Origin: Nitrospirota bacterium
GTDB lineage: Bacteria; Nitrospirota; Nitrospiria; Nitrospirales; Nitrospiraceae
Length of the DNA stretch: 64,000 nt
Direction: 5' to 3'
NCBI GenBank assembly: GCA_040757595.1
Contig: JBFLWP010000017.1
Span: 1 to 64,000, forward strand
In this document: positions 17,509 through 25,690 of the stretch, piece by piece
How positions within the stretch are numbered: position 1 is the stretch's first letter
Layout: every line of letters begins with the position of its first letter
Translations under genes and position numbers: made by a program
The notes under the pieces: generated by a model
Databases searched by the model: none
Told to the model about the DNA's origin: nothing
What the model saw: the letters and a program-made list of their open reading frames with translations, nothing else

Positions 17509-17958
17509 CTAGCCGCCGGGTCCATGGTCCCACACTTCGTCGTCCCAGTAGTCAAAGCCGCCCTTCGACAGCTCCGGGTTGTGGCGCATCACATTGTGGT
17601 ACTTGCCCGGCGTGACCTTTCCGCAGAAGTCGAATAGCTCCTTCGCGGACCAGCGGGGAATCCCGCCGCCCCTCGCATCTGCTTCCAGGATATCCATCAG
17701 CCCGTTCATCGCATCGTAGGTCGCCTTCAGATCGTTGGCCTCAAACGCGATCCGCACGACGCCGAGCTGAGCCCATGCCGGTTTGTACGCTGCCTCTCGC
17801 CCTTCGGCCCTGGCCAAATCCTGATGGTCCCGCATCAAGGCGGTGATCTCATCGAGCCACAATCCTTGCGCGGCTTCGACGACGAGCGGCGTCAGCGCCA
17901 CCATCACCCAGCCGGCCAGGGCGGCCAACCACATCCTATGGTTCAAGTTCCACGTCAT
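17509..17958 (-). CDS. Small exported protein, paralogue A
   Basis: 149 residues with an N-terminal signal-like segment (MWLAALAGWVMVALTPLVVEA). The mature part contains W-L-D-E-I-T, Y-D-A-M-N-G-L-M-D-I-L-E and C-G-K-V-T-P-G-K-Y-H-N-V-M-R-H. The same blocks occur in 18033-18485, so the two are paralogues: W-L-D-x-(I/L)-T, Y-x-A-M-N-x-L-M-D-(I/M)-L-E, C-x-(K/R)-V-T-P-x-x-Y-H-x-V-x-R-H. The conserved Cys, Tyr and His residues could form a cofactor or metal site. Family not recognised. Confidence 0.7.
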   Translation of the reverse strand: MTWNLNHRMWLAALAGWVMVALTPLVVEAAQGLWLDEITALMRDHQDLARAEGREAAYKPAWAQLGVVRIAFEANDLKATYDAMNGLMDILEADARGGGIPRWSAKELFDFCGKVTPGKYHNVMRHNPELSKGGFDYWDDEVWDHGPGG

Positions 17959-18032
17959 CGCTCCTCACCTCCCTTCCTCTCCTTCTTCCTTCCGCGCATG
18001 GTGAACAGGACGAAGCAAGAACTTTCTCCCTC

Positions 18033-18485
18033 CTATCCCTGGACCTTGGCCACCCTCGCCCCGGCGACACGACCCCGTGGCTTCCAGTGCCGGCTGACGT
18101 CGTGGTAGGCCGCCGGCGTGACCCGGTAGCAATAGTCCCAGATCGCTTCCGCGGTCTCGTCACTGATGCCGCCTTCCCGCGCTTCCAGCATGTCCATCAG
18201 GCGATTCATGGCCACATAGGTCCCGCGGTGATCGCCGGCCCGATACAGGTGTCGGACCAAGGCAAGCTGCCCCAGATAAAGGTCGAAATTGCCCCACGGT
18301 TCATAGGGAGGCGACGTTCCCCACTGGGCCAAGCTCTTCTGAAGCAGCACGAAGCCCGTGAGCTGATCGAGCCAGGCTTCGTCGCGTTCCATCCCGCTCT
18401 CTCGAGGCATCAGGACCAAAAACGCGACCACCCCGGCCCCCAGCAGCACCGCCGCCCATCGGCTTACTCGCGCAACCCTCCTCAT
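18033..18485 (-). CDS. Small exported protein, paralogue B
   Basis: 150 residues from the preferred ATG at 18485 (MRRVARVSRWAAVLLGAG), which gives a good membrane or signal segment and a length equal to its paralogue. The open frame extends to 18545, but that start lacks spacing for a ribosome site. It shares with 17509-17958 the W-L-D-x-L-T, Y-V-A-M-N-R-L-M-D-M-L-E and C-Y-R-V-T-P-A-A-Y-H-D-V-S-R-H blocks. It is probably anchored or exported across the inner membrane. Function unknown. Confidence 0.7.
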   Translation of the reverse strand: MRRVARVSRWAAVLLGAGVVAFLVLMPRESGMERDEAWLDQLTGFVLLQKSLAQWGTSPPYEPWGNFDLYLGQLALVRHLYRAGDHRGTYVAMNRLMDMLEAREGGISDETAEAIWDYCYRVTPAAYHDVSRHWKPRGRVAGARVAKVQG

Positions 18486-18658
18486 GGCAGCTTCCCTGGC
18501 TCCCCCGGCCAACTCCCTTTCCAGGAACCGACGACCGGCAAGCATCTTTCTTCACGGAAGCAGGTTAAACCGACAGACCGTCAGCGACAATGAGCCGGTT
18601 GCATCATTTTGGCGGTAACGCAGCGGCACCACGGCTATCGGCCTTCCCTCTGCGCGCG

Positions 18659-18713
18659 ACGCAGGGAGGCGGCAAGAGGGACGCGGGGACACGGTGACGC
18701 GGCGAGGGAAGAG
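18659..18713. repeat. Family H repeat
   Basis: A run of GACGCAGGGAGGCGG, GAGGGACGCGGGG and ACACGGTGACGCGG units lies in the gap between paralogue B and the PAS-LuxR gene. Only one arm is well developed here. Confidence 0.65.
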
Positions 18714-18735
18714 GAGCTGACTGCCGAAAGCTCGC

Positions 18736-19404
18736 CTACGAGGCGGGAGAACGGGGTGGGAACGCGATCGCCAGGGCTTCAAGCCTGGTGTGGGCTCCGA
18801 GTTTCTCCAGAACGTGCTGGATATGATTGCGGACGGTGGCCTGGCTGACAAAGAGGGCCTCGGCGATGGCCTTCGTGCCCTTGCCCGAGGCGAGCAGCCG
18901 GAGCACTTCAGCCTCGCGCTCGGTGAGGGGAAGGCTGGAGGGGATCGGCGGCGGCTCCTCCTGGTACGGAGCGCCACTTGCCGATCGGAGGCTGCACACC
19001 GCCGAACGGAGCTCCTCGACCAACTGGCGGACTTTGGCCTGCTTGGTGATGTCGCGGAACAGGTGCGCGGCCCAAAACCGGCCTTTCCTCCCGGTGGGGA
19101 CGGGAAGGGAGCTGATGTTCAGCCAGACCATCCGACCGGCCTTGGTGCGGGTCTGCATGTCGAAGTTGCGCACCGAGCGGCCGGCGGCGACCCTGGTCCC
19201 GATGACACAAGACGCCGAGCACAGGGGATGGCCGCCCAACGTCTGCCCGCGGAACACGTCGTGACACGGACGGCCAAGAACCGCCTCGGCCCGAAAACCC
19301 AGCATCCGCTCCGCGGCCCGATTCCAAAACACCACCCTCCCCTGCTCGTCAACGAGCATAGCCCCATCGGCGGCACCGGCGAGCATGGACAGGACCTGCT
19401 TCAT
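18736..19404 (-). CDS. PAS-LuxR transcriptional regulator
   Basis: 222 residues. The N-terminal PAS domain (about 5-125) starts A-D-G-A-M-L-V-D-E-Q-G-R-V-V-F-W-N-R and includes C-H-D-V-F and C-S-A-S-C; several Cys residues near the ligand pocket suggest redox or metal sensing, which is inference. The C-terminal LuxR helix-turn-helix (about 155-215) has L-T-E-R-E-A-E-V-L-R-L-L-A-S-G and S-Q-A-T-V-R-N-H-I-Q-H-V-L-E-K-L-G. There is no REC domain, so it senses directly. It is transcribed away from the sigma-54-type promoter of the neighbouring CBS gene. Confidence 0.9.
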   Translation of the reverse strand: MKQVLSMLAGAADGAMLVDEQGRVVFWNRAAERMLGFRAEAVLGRPCHDVFRGQTLGGHPLCSASCVIGTRVAAGRSVRNFDMQTRTKAGRMVWLNISSLPVPTGRKGRFWAAHLFRDITKQAKVRQLVEELRSAVCSLRSASGAPYQEEPPPIPSSLPLTEREAEVLRLLASGKGTKAIAEALFVSQATVRNHIQHVLEKLGAHTRLEALAIAFPPRSPAS

Positions 19405-19641
19405 GGGCCCCTCGGGAAGGACGCCTGTGACTCATTCATTGTACAGCTTTGCTGCACGAGATGTGCCCGATCTTCATCCTACAGCCCTGCGGATTTCCCC
19501 GCCGATGGCCCGTCCCTGTAGCCTTTCGCATCAGAACCCGAACTTATGACTGTAGACATACTCCGCAAAGCCCCCCTCCCTTCCCGCTTGACCCACGGCC
19601 AAGTGGCCATAGGCGCGGGGTTCCTCGTGCGATTGATCCCT

Positions 19642-19656
19642 TGGCACATCGCTTGC
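19642..19656 (+). promoter_or_regulatory. Sigma-54 (RpoN) promoter
   Basis: TGGCAC-ATCGC-TTGC, a perfect -24/-12 match, is preceded by T. Transcription would start near 19668, about 60 bases before the CBS-protein ATG at 19729. It lies in the 324-base gap 19405-19728, in which I see nothing else. No sigma-54 activator gene is in the window. Confidence 0.75.
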
Positions 19657-19728
19657 GGGAGAGATAGGATCGTGCACAAGCCGGCGCGCGAAGGCGGACG
19701 CTTAACCGATCGGCAGGAGGGAAGAGAG

Positions 19729-20175
19729 ATGGCGAAACAGAAGGCGGCGATGAGCGACCGGCAACTGGCTGACTTCAGCCGGCTGACCGTGGCGCGGTTC
19801 ATGGAGAGGGACGTGCAGGTCGGCCACCGGCACACGAAGGCCGACGTGCTGGCCTCGCAGATGATCGAGGGATTCGGCGCCGTGCCGATCGTAGACGAGC
19901 AGCAGCACCTCGTGGGGATCGTCAGCGAGTTCGACCTCCTGGGCGCCCTCGAGCAGGGCCGTCGGTGGGGCGACGTTTCGGCCCAGGATCTCATGTCGCC
20001 GAACCCCTACTCGGTCCGGCCGGAGACGGACCTGGGCACCCTGGTCCACGTCCTCCGGGCCAGCCAGCTCATCCGGGTGCCGGTCGTGGATGCGGCCGGC
20101 AAGCTGGTCGGGATCGTGGCGCGGCGCGACATCCTGCGCGGCTATTTGAACTACGGCATGTCGCCGAACCTATGA
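19729..20175 (+). CDS. CBS-domain pair protein
   Basis: 148 residues, two CBS domains: about 22-80 (F-M-E-R-D-V-Q-V, G-A-V-P-I-V-D, G-I-V-S-E-F-D-L-L-G) and about 88-145 (L-M-S-P-N-P-Y-S-V, I-R-V-P-V-V-D-A, G-I-V-A-R-R-D-I-L). ATG 19729 has AGGAGGGAAGAG just upstream; the open frame from 19546 lies partly upstream of the promoter and is not used. It is a paralogue of 15916-16353. Expression is probably RpoN-dependent. The next gene overlaps its stop codon. Confidence 0.9.
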   Translation: MAKQKAAMSDRQLADFSRLTVARFMERDVQVGHRHTKADVLASQMIEGFGAVPIVDEQQHLVGIVSEFDLLGALEQGRRWGDVSAQDLMSPNPYSVRPETDLGTLVHVLRASQLIRVPVVDAAGKLVGIVARRDILRGYLNYGMSPNL

Positions 20176-20312
20176 AAAAGCGCCGTCTCAAGCTCCCCAT
20201 CCGGCTCACGGCCAAGCCGACCCGGCCGCACAGCACCAAGAAGGGGGCGCGCGGCTACAGCCGGCCTCGGGCCAAGGCGGAGGCGCGGCGCGAGCAACGC
20301 GTTGAACCGTGA
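20172..20312 (+). CDS. 46-residue very basic protein
   Basis: The ATG overlaps the CBS gene stop by four bases (ATGA), the classical coupling arrangement. The peptide begins MKKRRLKLPIRLTAKPTR, then K-K-G-A-R-G-Y-S-R-P-R-A-K-A-E-A-R-R-E-Q-R, so about half the residues are Lys, Arg or His. It could bind nucleic acid or ribosomes; I see no known family. A short random frame could look similar in GC-rich DNA, but the overlap and composition favour a real gene. Confidence 0.5.
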   Translation: MKKRRLKLPIRLTAKPTRPHSTKKGARGYSRPRAKAEARREQRVEP

Positions 20313-20408
20313 TGGGTGCTGAACGAGAGGGCGACGACGCGAGGCAAGAGGTTTTCTCTGACGACCCTTCGCCGCGCTCGTCATTTCATAAGAAAGGAGG
20401 TATGAGTT

Positions 20409-20921
20409 ATGGCAGGGAAAGGAAAGGAGAAGAAGGAATCCAGAGCGCTGACCCCCAGAAAAGCTCCCGAGCTGATCCCGCGCCGTGAGGAATTCGACCG
20501 CTGGTTCGACCGGATGGTCGAGGAGTTCTGGCACCGGCCGTTCCCCGGTCTCTTCCATCCCGAACGGTGGTGGCCCGCCCGAGCGGTCTCCGTCCCGTCG
20601 CCAGCCTTGGACGTGTACGAAGAGAAGGACGAGGTCGTCGTGAAGGCGGAGCTGCCCGGCATGGCCAAGGAAGAGATCGAGGTCAACCTGGCGGGCGACG
20701 TGCTGACCATCAAGGGCGAGAAGAAAAAGGAGGAGGAGATCAAGGAAGAGGACTATCGGTACCGCGAGCGGTCCTACGGCTCGTTCGCCCGGAGCCTCGA
20801 GCTGCCCTGCGAGGTCAAGGCCGATCAGGTCAAGGCGACGTTCAAAGACGGCGTCCTGGAGGTTCGTCTGCCGAAGACCGAGGAAGCCAAGAAGCAATCG
20901 GTCGCGGTCAAGATCGACTGA
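20409..20921 (+). CDS. Small heat-shock protein (Hsp20)
   Basis: 170 residues. An N-terminal charged region contains F-D-R-W-F-D-R-M. An alpha-crystallin domain follows from about 68 to 165: A-L-D-V-Y-E-E-K-D-E-V-V-V-K-A-E-L-P-G-M, then Y-R-Y-R-E-R-S-Y-G-S-F-A-R-S-L-E-L-P and F-K-D-G-V-L-E-V-R-L-P-K. It prevents aggregation of unfolded proteins. AAAGGAGG lies eleven bases before the ATG. No CIRCE or ROSE-like element was recognised in the 96-base leader. Confidence 0.95.
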   Translation: MAGKGKEKKESRALTPRKAPELIPRREEFDRWFDRMVEEFWHRPFPGLFHPERWWPARAVSVPSPALDVYEEKDEVVVKAELPGMAKEEIEVNLAGDVLTIKGEKKKEEEIKEEDYRYRERSYGSFARSLELPCEVKADQVKATFKDGVLEVRLPKTEEAKKQSVAVKID

Positions 20922-21046
20922 CGGATGGCGGCTGAACCCCGTTCCCGCGGTCCGCGGTTTCGGGTGAGCGCCCGCGTTGCGGCATGATCCGCCCGCCGTA
21001 GTTCGAGAGGCGGGCGGCACATGCCAGGCGAGGGTTGGAGGGGACG

Positions 21047-21349
21047 ATGGGCACCTATGTCATGCTGACCAAGCTGGCGCCGGACGCGCTGACCCGCCCG
21101 GGCGCGGTGTCAGGGTTGAACAAGAAGGTCGAGAGCCGCATCAAGAAGGAATGCCCCGGGGTGAAATGGCTGGCCAACTACGCCGTGCTGGGACCCTGCG
21201 ACTATCTGGACATCTTCGAGGCGCCCGACTCCGATACGGCCACCAAGGTCGCGCTGCTCGTCCGCTCGTTCGGCCATGCCACCACGGAAACGTGGGTGGC
21301 GACCCAATGGGACCGGTACGAAGGACTGGCCAGGCGGCTGAAGGGCTGA
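21047..21349 (+). CDS. GYD-domain protein
   Basis: 100 residues with the ferredoxin-like GYD domain: T-Y-V-M-L-T-K-L-A-P-D at the start, V-L-G-P-C-D-Y-L-D-I-F-E-A-P-D near 48-62 (the family's G-x-Y-D position is G-P-C-D-Y here) and a final T-E-T-W-V-A. The family is common in bacteria and uncharacterised. ATG 21047 has GGAGGGG upstream. It stands alone between Hsp20 and a MlaC-like gene. Confidence 0.85.
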   Translation: MGTYVMLTKLAPDALTRPGAVSGLNKKVESRIKKECPGVKWLANYAVLGPCDYLDIFEAPDSDTATKVALLVRSFGHATTETWVATQWDRYEGLARRLKG

Positions 21350-21408
21350 GTGCGGGGCAGGCCCGTCGCCGGGCCTCGGACAGTCTGTGGGTGGATGTTT
21401 CCACGCCG

Positions 21409-22065
21409 ATGACCGCGCGCTCGTCCGGCGTCCGGCACGGCCGCCGATCGGGGCGAGGTCTCGTCCTCGTCGCTTGCGCGACCGTCCTGCTCACCGCGCC
21501 GGCGATCGCGGCGGTGTCGCCGACCGAAACCGTCAGGACCACGATCAACGAGGTGATCCGCATCCTCTCCGACGAAGACATGAAGAAGCCCGAACGGCTC
21601 AAGGAGCGCCGCAAGCGGCTCGAAACGGTGATCGGGAACCGGTTCGATTACGAGGAGATGTCGAGGCGGACCCTGGCGGCGCACTGGAGCAAGCTCACCG
21701 AGGCGGAGAGGCGGGAATTCGTCGAGTCGTTCCGCGCCTTTTTGTCGGCCACCTACGGAGGCAAGATCGAAGGGTATTCCGGCGAGCAGGTCGAGTACCT
21801 CCAAGAGCGGCGCGAGGGGAATTACGCCGAGGTCCGGACCCGAATCGTCTCGGACAAGCTCGTCCTGCCGATGGATTACCGTCTCATGAGCAAGGAGGGG
21901 GACTGGCGCGTGTACGACGTCGTGGCCGACGGCGTCAGCCTGGTGAAGAACTACCGGGGCCAGTTCGACAAGGTCCTCCGCGAGTCCTCCTATGCGGCGC
22001 TGGTCGAGAAGCTCCGGAAGAAGTCGGAGGACAGCGGCTCCCCGAAGGCCGAACGGGAGAGATGA
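21409..22065 (+). CDS. MlaC-like phospholipid-binding periplasmic protein
   Basis: 218 residues. A signal peptide with a hydrophobic core (L-V-L-V-A-C-A-T-V-L-L-T-A-P-A-I-A-A) is followed by the Ttg2D/MlaC domain: T-I-N-E-V-I-R-I-L-S, a F-D-Y-E-E-M-S-R-R-T-L near 80, F-L-S-A-T-Y-G-G-K-I near 115 and V-Y-D-V-V-A-D-G-V-S-L-V-K-N-Y-R near 170, all typical. It shuttles lipid between membranes with an ABC transporter not encoded here. The start is either ATG 21409 or the in-frame GTG 21391; neither has a strong ribosome site. It overlaps the next gene by four bases. Confidence 0.85.
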   Translation: MTARSSGVRHGRRSGRGLVLVACATVLLTAPAIAAVSPTETVRTTINEVIRILSDEDMKKPERLKERRKRLETVIGNRFDYEEMSRRTLAAHWSKLTEAERREFVESFRAFLSATYGGKIEGYSGEQVEYLQERREGNYAEVRTRIVSDKLVLPMDYRLMSKEGDWRVYDVVADGVSLVKNYRGQFDKVLRESSYAALVEKLRKKSEDSGSPKAERER

Positions 22066-22784
22066 TGCGGGATGGACGGCCGGCGGCTTTCTTGTTGGTC
22101 ATGGGAGCGCTGCTGCTGACGTCCTGCGCCGGCCCGCTCAAGCAATGGGGGGCAGAAACCTCGCTCGTTTCGAAGAAACCGTCGTTCAAGCCGGTCGCCT
22201 TGGAGCGGGAGCGGGTTGCGGTGTTGAGCGCCGTCGTGGGGTTCGGACTGGAAGGGTACAGTCATCAGGTTTCACGTTCTCTGTTCAGCGCGCTGGCCAA
22301 AAGCCAATTCTCGGCAGCGGCAATCTCGCCCCAGGAGGCGCTGAGCCTGATCAACCAGGCCGGGCTGGCCAAGGACTACGCGACGGTGGTATCGGAGTAC
22401 ATCCGGAGCGGGATCATGGACCGGGCCGTGCTGGAAAAGGTAGGCCGGGCGCTCCAAGCCGGCTATGTCTTCCAGCCCAGCATGGCGGCGTTCAGCCAGC
22501 ACATGTCCGGTCGGCTCTCCTTCTTAGGGCTACGCATCTTCCAGACCCGCATCTCCATGCTGCGCCTGTCCCTGGAGCTCTGGGACACCCGCTCGGGGGA
22601 GATCGTGTGGGAAGCCTCCGGGGAGATGACCCTGGCTGGCGAGGACATCCGCGAGTTCCGAATCCCCTTCGAGGAAATTGCAGAACATCTGTGGGAGCGC
22701 ATTCTCCAGGACCTTTCGACCGACGGCCAGGAACCTGCCCCAGGTCCGTCACAAAGCGAGGAGACCCATGACGAATCACGTTAA
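22062..22784 (+). CDS. Uncharacterised lipoprotein
   Basis: 240 residues. A signal sequence ends in the lipobox L-L-T-S-C at about residue 22, predicting lipidation. The mature part (V-A-V-L-S-A-V-V-G-F-G, Y-V-F-Q-P-S-M, L-R-L-S-L-E-L-W-D-T-R-S-G-E-I-V-W-E-A-S-G-E) resembles the LpoB/CsgG-like class of outer-membrane lipoproteins whose C-terminal 'D...GE.VW...G' motif is common; the exact family is not certain. ATGA overlap with the MlaC-like gene and a 17-base overlap with the cupredoxin gene suggest one envelope operon. Confidence 0.75.
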   Translation: MMRDGRPAAFLLVMGALLLTSCAGPLKQWGAETSLVSKKPSFKPVALERERVAVLSAVVGFGLEGYSHQVSRSLFSALAKSQFSAAAISPQEALSLINQAGLAKDYATVVSEYIRSGIMDRAVLEKVGRALQAGYVFQPSMAAFSQHMSGRLSFLGLRIFQTRISMLRLSLELWDTRSGEIVWEASGEMTLAGEDIREFRIPFEEIAEHLWERILQDLSTDGQEPAPGPSQSEETHDESR

Positions 22785-23211
22785 CGTGCCCAGATCGACC
22801 GTCCTCGGATTAGTCCTCGTCACAGCCCTCTTAGCAACCGGCGCGGCCGACGCGATCTCCCCGGCCCAAATCGCGGAGGAGCAACGGATCGAGGTCATCA
22901 TCAGGAACTATGAGTTCCAGTTGACCCAGCCGACTCCCATCAGGCGGGGCTTGCCCGCCGTCATCATCCTGCGCAACCAGGACATCGTCCGGCACGGCTT
23001 CACGTCGGCCGCGCTGGGCGGGCTGCTGGTCCACGGGGAGGGCGAAGGGATCGCCTCCTACGGCAAGGGGCTCGAAGGGTTCTACGTGGACCCGGGCAAG
23101 ACCCTGGTCATCCGGTTTACGACCGAGCGCCCCGGGAGCTTCTCCTTCCGTTGCGACCTCCACCCGCAGATGAAGGGGGAAATTTTCCAGATGGAGATCC
23201 CCTCGGCCTGA
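22768..23211 (+). CDS. Exported cupredoxin-like copper protein
   Basis: 147 residues with a signal peptide (L-G-L-V-L-V-T-A-L-L-A-T-G-A-A-D-A). The fold and ligands fit a type-1 copper protein: R-N-Q-D-I-V-R-H-G-F-T-S near 70-80 provides the first His, and F-R-C-D-L-H-P-Q-M-K-G near 130-140 provides Cys, His and Met. It could carry electrons or bind copper in the periplasm. ATG 22768 is preceded by GAGGAG and overlaps the end of the lipoprotein gene. Confidence 0.8.
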   Translation: MTNHVNVPRSTVLGLVLVTALLATGAADAISPAQIAEEQRIEVIIRNYEFQLTQPTPIRRGLPAVIILRNQDIVRHGFTSAALGGLLVHGEGEGIASYGKGLEGFYVDPGKTLVIRFTTERPGSFSFRCDLHPQMKGEIFQMEIPSA

Positions 23212-23250
23212 CAGGATGGCCACGCTCCGCCTTCTCTCTCACGCGCCGCC

Positions 23251-24360
23251 ATGAGAATCGTGGGGCACCTGGACATGGACGCCTTCTTCGCGGCGATCGA
23301 GGAACGGGACACGCCTTCGCTGCGCGGGCTCCCGCTCGTCGTGGGGGCCGATCCCCGCGGCGGCAAGGGCCGGGGCGTGGTCTCCACCGCCAACTACCGG
23401 GCGCGGGAGTACGGCATCCATTCCGCCCTGCCGATCTCGCAGGCCTGGCGCCTCTCCCAGGCGGCCGCGCGCCGGGGAAAGCCCCCCGCCGCGTTCCTCC
23501 CGGTGGACATGGAAAAGTACGCGCGCGTTTCGAACCGCGTCATGGAAATCCTGCGCCGGTTCGCGCCGGTGGTGGAGCAGGCCAGCATTGACGAAGCCTA
23601 CCTCGACCTGAGCTCCACCGGCTCCTATGTCGGGGCCGAAAGCCTGTGCCGCGCGATCAAACGGGCGATCAAGGACGAAGAGCAGCTCACGGCCTCGGTG
23701 GGCATCGGCCCCAACAAGCTGGTGGCCAAGATCGCCTCGGGCCTGCACAAGCCGGACGGCCTGACGGTCGTGCCCGACCAGGAGGTCGAAGCGGTGCTCG
23801 CACCGCTCCCCGTCCGGACCATTCCCGGCATCGGGCCCAAGACCGAGGCGGCGCTCGCGAAGCGGGGCATCGGGCTCGTCCGGGATCTCATGCGCTGTTC
23901 CCAGGCCGAGCTGCAGGCCCAGTTCGGGAAACGGGGCCTCGACTTCTACGAGAAGGCGCGCGGCAGAGACGAGGAACCGGTCCAGGAAGCCTATGAGGTG
24001 AAATCCGTCGGTGAGCAGGAGACCTTCGATCAGGACACCCGTGATCCTCTGTTTCTCACCGAGCGGCTGACGGTCATGTGCGAAGAGGTCATGGCCCGGT
24101 TGCGCGAGGAGGGGTTCGCTTCGTTCCGGACCGTCGTCCTGACCGTCCGGTTCGCCGACTTCGAAACGATTTCGCGGGCCCATACCCTGCGCGCTCCCGC
24201 CGCCTCGCTCAACCCGCTCAAAGTCGAGGCGATGAAGCTCTTGATGCCGTTCCTGGACCGGCGCGAGAATCCGGGCCACAAAAGAATCCGCCTGCTCGGG
24301 ATCCGCGTCGAAAAATTGCAGCGGGAGCCCGCGCCCTCGTCTCACGATGAAAGGAGATGA
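23251..24360 (+). CDS. dinB: DNA polymerase IV
   Basis: 369 residues, a Y-family translesion polymerase. H-L-D-M-D-A-F-F-A-A-I-E-E at residues 6-18 and Q-A-S-I-D-E-A-Y-L-D-L at about 110-120 hold the catalytic Asp and Asp-Glu pair. Also seen are T-A-S-V-G-I-G-P-N-K-L-V-A-K-I-A-S, the helix-hairpin-helix I-P-G-I-G-P-K-T, and the little-finger domain ending I-R-L-L-G-I-R-V. No LexA-type box was recognised in the 39-base gap upstream. Its stop overlaps the next start by four bases (ATGA). Confidence 0.95.
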   Translation: MRIVGHLDMDAFFAAIEERDTPSLRGLPLVVGADPRGGKGRGVVSTANYRAREYGIHSALPISQAWRLSQAAARRGKPPAAFLPVDMEKYARVSNRVMEILRRFAPVVEQASIDEAYLDLSSTGSYVGAESLCRAIKRAIKDEEQLTASVGIGPNKLVAKIASGLHKPDGLTVVPDQEVEAVLAPLPVRTIPGIGPKTEAALAKRGIGLVRDLMRCSQAELQAQFGKRGLDFYEKARGRDEEPVQEAYEVKSVGEQETFDQDTRDPLFLTERLTVMCEEVMARLREEGFASFRTVVLTVRFADFETISRAHTLRAPAASLNPLKVEAMKLLMPFLDRRENPGHKRIRLLGIRVEKLQREPAPSSHDERR

Positions 24361-25250
24361 CGATGCACTTCCTGCTCGCCCTCGACGAATCTCGGTACGC
24401 GGACGCCATCGTCGCGTGGATGGCGCGGTTTCCCCATCCCGTCGGCAGCCGGCTGACCCTCGTCCACGTGCTCGAGCCGTGGGACGTTCCGAAGACGGTT
24501 GCCCAAGCGGATCGGACGGCGCTCCAGCGCCGCCGGGATGCGGGTGCGCAGTCGTTGCTGGCCCGGGCCGCCCATCGGCTCTGGAACGCCTACTCCGGCG
24601 TCGAGACGATCGTTCTGGAAGGGCTTCCCATCTACGAGTTGCTGCGCCTGATCCACGCAAAGCGTCCGGACGTGGTCGTCAGCGGCACCCGCGGCCTGGA
24701 GGCTGCCAAGGGGCTGGTTCTGGGCAGCGTGTCGCAGCGGCTCCTCACCTACGCCCCCTGCTCGGCCATGCTGATCCCGGCCAAGACGAAGGCGGCGCGG
24801 CGGATGAAGGTAATGCTCGCCACGGACGGATCGCCCGGCGCCGAAGAGGCGGCCCGTTTCCTCACGGCGTTGCCCGACCTCGATCGGATCACCGTGCTCA
24901 GCGCCGCGCGCCCGATCAGCCCTCTGGACATCGCGCGGGGGGCAGGCGGAGACAAGCGGAAGGCGAGGGAACTGGCTGCCGAGTTGATGAAGAGCCGGCT
25001 GGAGGCCGCGCAGCGGGCCGTCGAGCGGACGGTCAAGATCGCCTCCTTGTCCGGAGCGACGATCAAGACCTCTCTCGTCACCGGCCATCCCGCCGAGGTG
25101 ATCCCGCGCGCGGCCAGACGGAGCCGCTGCGATCTGCTGGTCATCGGATCCCGCGGCCTGACCGGCAGGGAGGCGACGGCCCTGGGCAGCGTCTCGCTGG
25201 CGGTCGCGCAACAGGCGCCGTGTCCGGTCCTGGTCGTCAAGCCGTCGTAA
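24357..25250 (+). CDS. Tandem universal stress protein
   Basis: 297 residues, two UspA domains. The ATP-binding signatures are V-S-G-T-R-G-L-E-x8-L-G-S-V-S-Q near 105-122 and V-I-G-S-R-G-L-T-x8-L-G-S-V-S near 262-278, each with the G-x2-G-x9-G-S pattern. Each domain ends in a hydrophobic strand after A-P-C (A-P-C-S-A-M-L-I-P; A-P-C-P-V-L-V-V). It is translationally coupled to dinB. It is one of four Usp genes here. Confidence 0.92.
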   Translation: MTMHFLLALDESRYADAIVAWMARFPHPVGSRLTLVHVLEPWDVPKTVAQADRTALQRRRDAGAQSLLARAAHRLWNAYSGVETIVLEGLPIYELLRLIHAKRPDVVVSGTRGLEAAKGLVLGSVSQRLLTYAPCSAMLIPAKTKAARRMKVMLATDGSPGAEEAARFLTALPDLDRITVLSAARPISPLDIARGAGGDKRKARELAAELMKSRLEAAQRAVERTVKIASLSGATIKTSLVTGHPAEVIPRAARRSRCDLLVIGSRGLTGREATALGSVSLAVAQQAPCPVLVVKPS

Positions 25251-25261
25251 CGGGCGGCCTC

Positions 25262-25690
25262 ATGGAGCGGAAACACGGGCAAAGGCCGCTGTTCGAATTC
25301 TCGGCCGGCGGCGTGGTCCTGCGCGACGGCCTGGTCCTGCTCATCCGCGCGCGCGACCTCAAGGGCCGTTCCATCTGGACCTTTCCCAAGGGCAAGCTGA
25401 ACGAGCGGGAAAAGAGCCCCGAGGCCGCGTTGCGGGAAGTGGAGGAGGAGACCGGCTGGCGCTGCCGGATCGAGGCGGAGTTGCCCAAGTCCCAATACTG
25501 GTTCCAGCGGGAGGGTCAGCGGGTGAAGAAGACCGTGCGCTGGTTCCGCATGGCGCCCGTCGAGCAGGTCGGCCGGCCGGATCAGGAGGTGGACGAGGTG
25601 GCGTGGCTGCCCGTGAGCGACGCCTTGGCCCGCCTTACCTACGACTCGGACCGTAAGCTCCTGGGCAACGCGACAGCAGAGGGGGCATAG
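25262..25690 (+). CDS. Nudix hydrolase
   Basis: 142 residues. The Nudix box is G-K-L-N-E-R-E-K-S-P-E-A-A-L-R-E-V-E-E-E-T-G at about residues 45-66, with all catalytic Glu residues of G-x5-E-x7-R-E-U-x-E-E-x-G-U present. The preceding I-W-T-F-P-K-G-K and A-G-G-V-V-L-R-D-G are typical of diadenosine-polyphosphate or (d)NTP hydrolases. R-W-F-R-M near the C-terminus resembles Ap4A hydrolases; the substrate is not certain. It follows the Usp gene by 11 bases. Confidence 0.88.
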   Translation: MERKHGQRPLFEFSAGGVVLRDGLVLLIRARDLKGRSIWTFPKGKLNEREKSPEAALREVEEETGWRCRIEAELPKSQYWFQREGQRVKKTVRWFRMAPVEQVGRPDQEVDEVAWLPVSDALARLTYDSDRKLLGNATAEGA

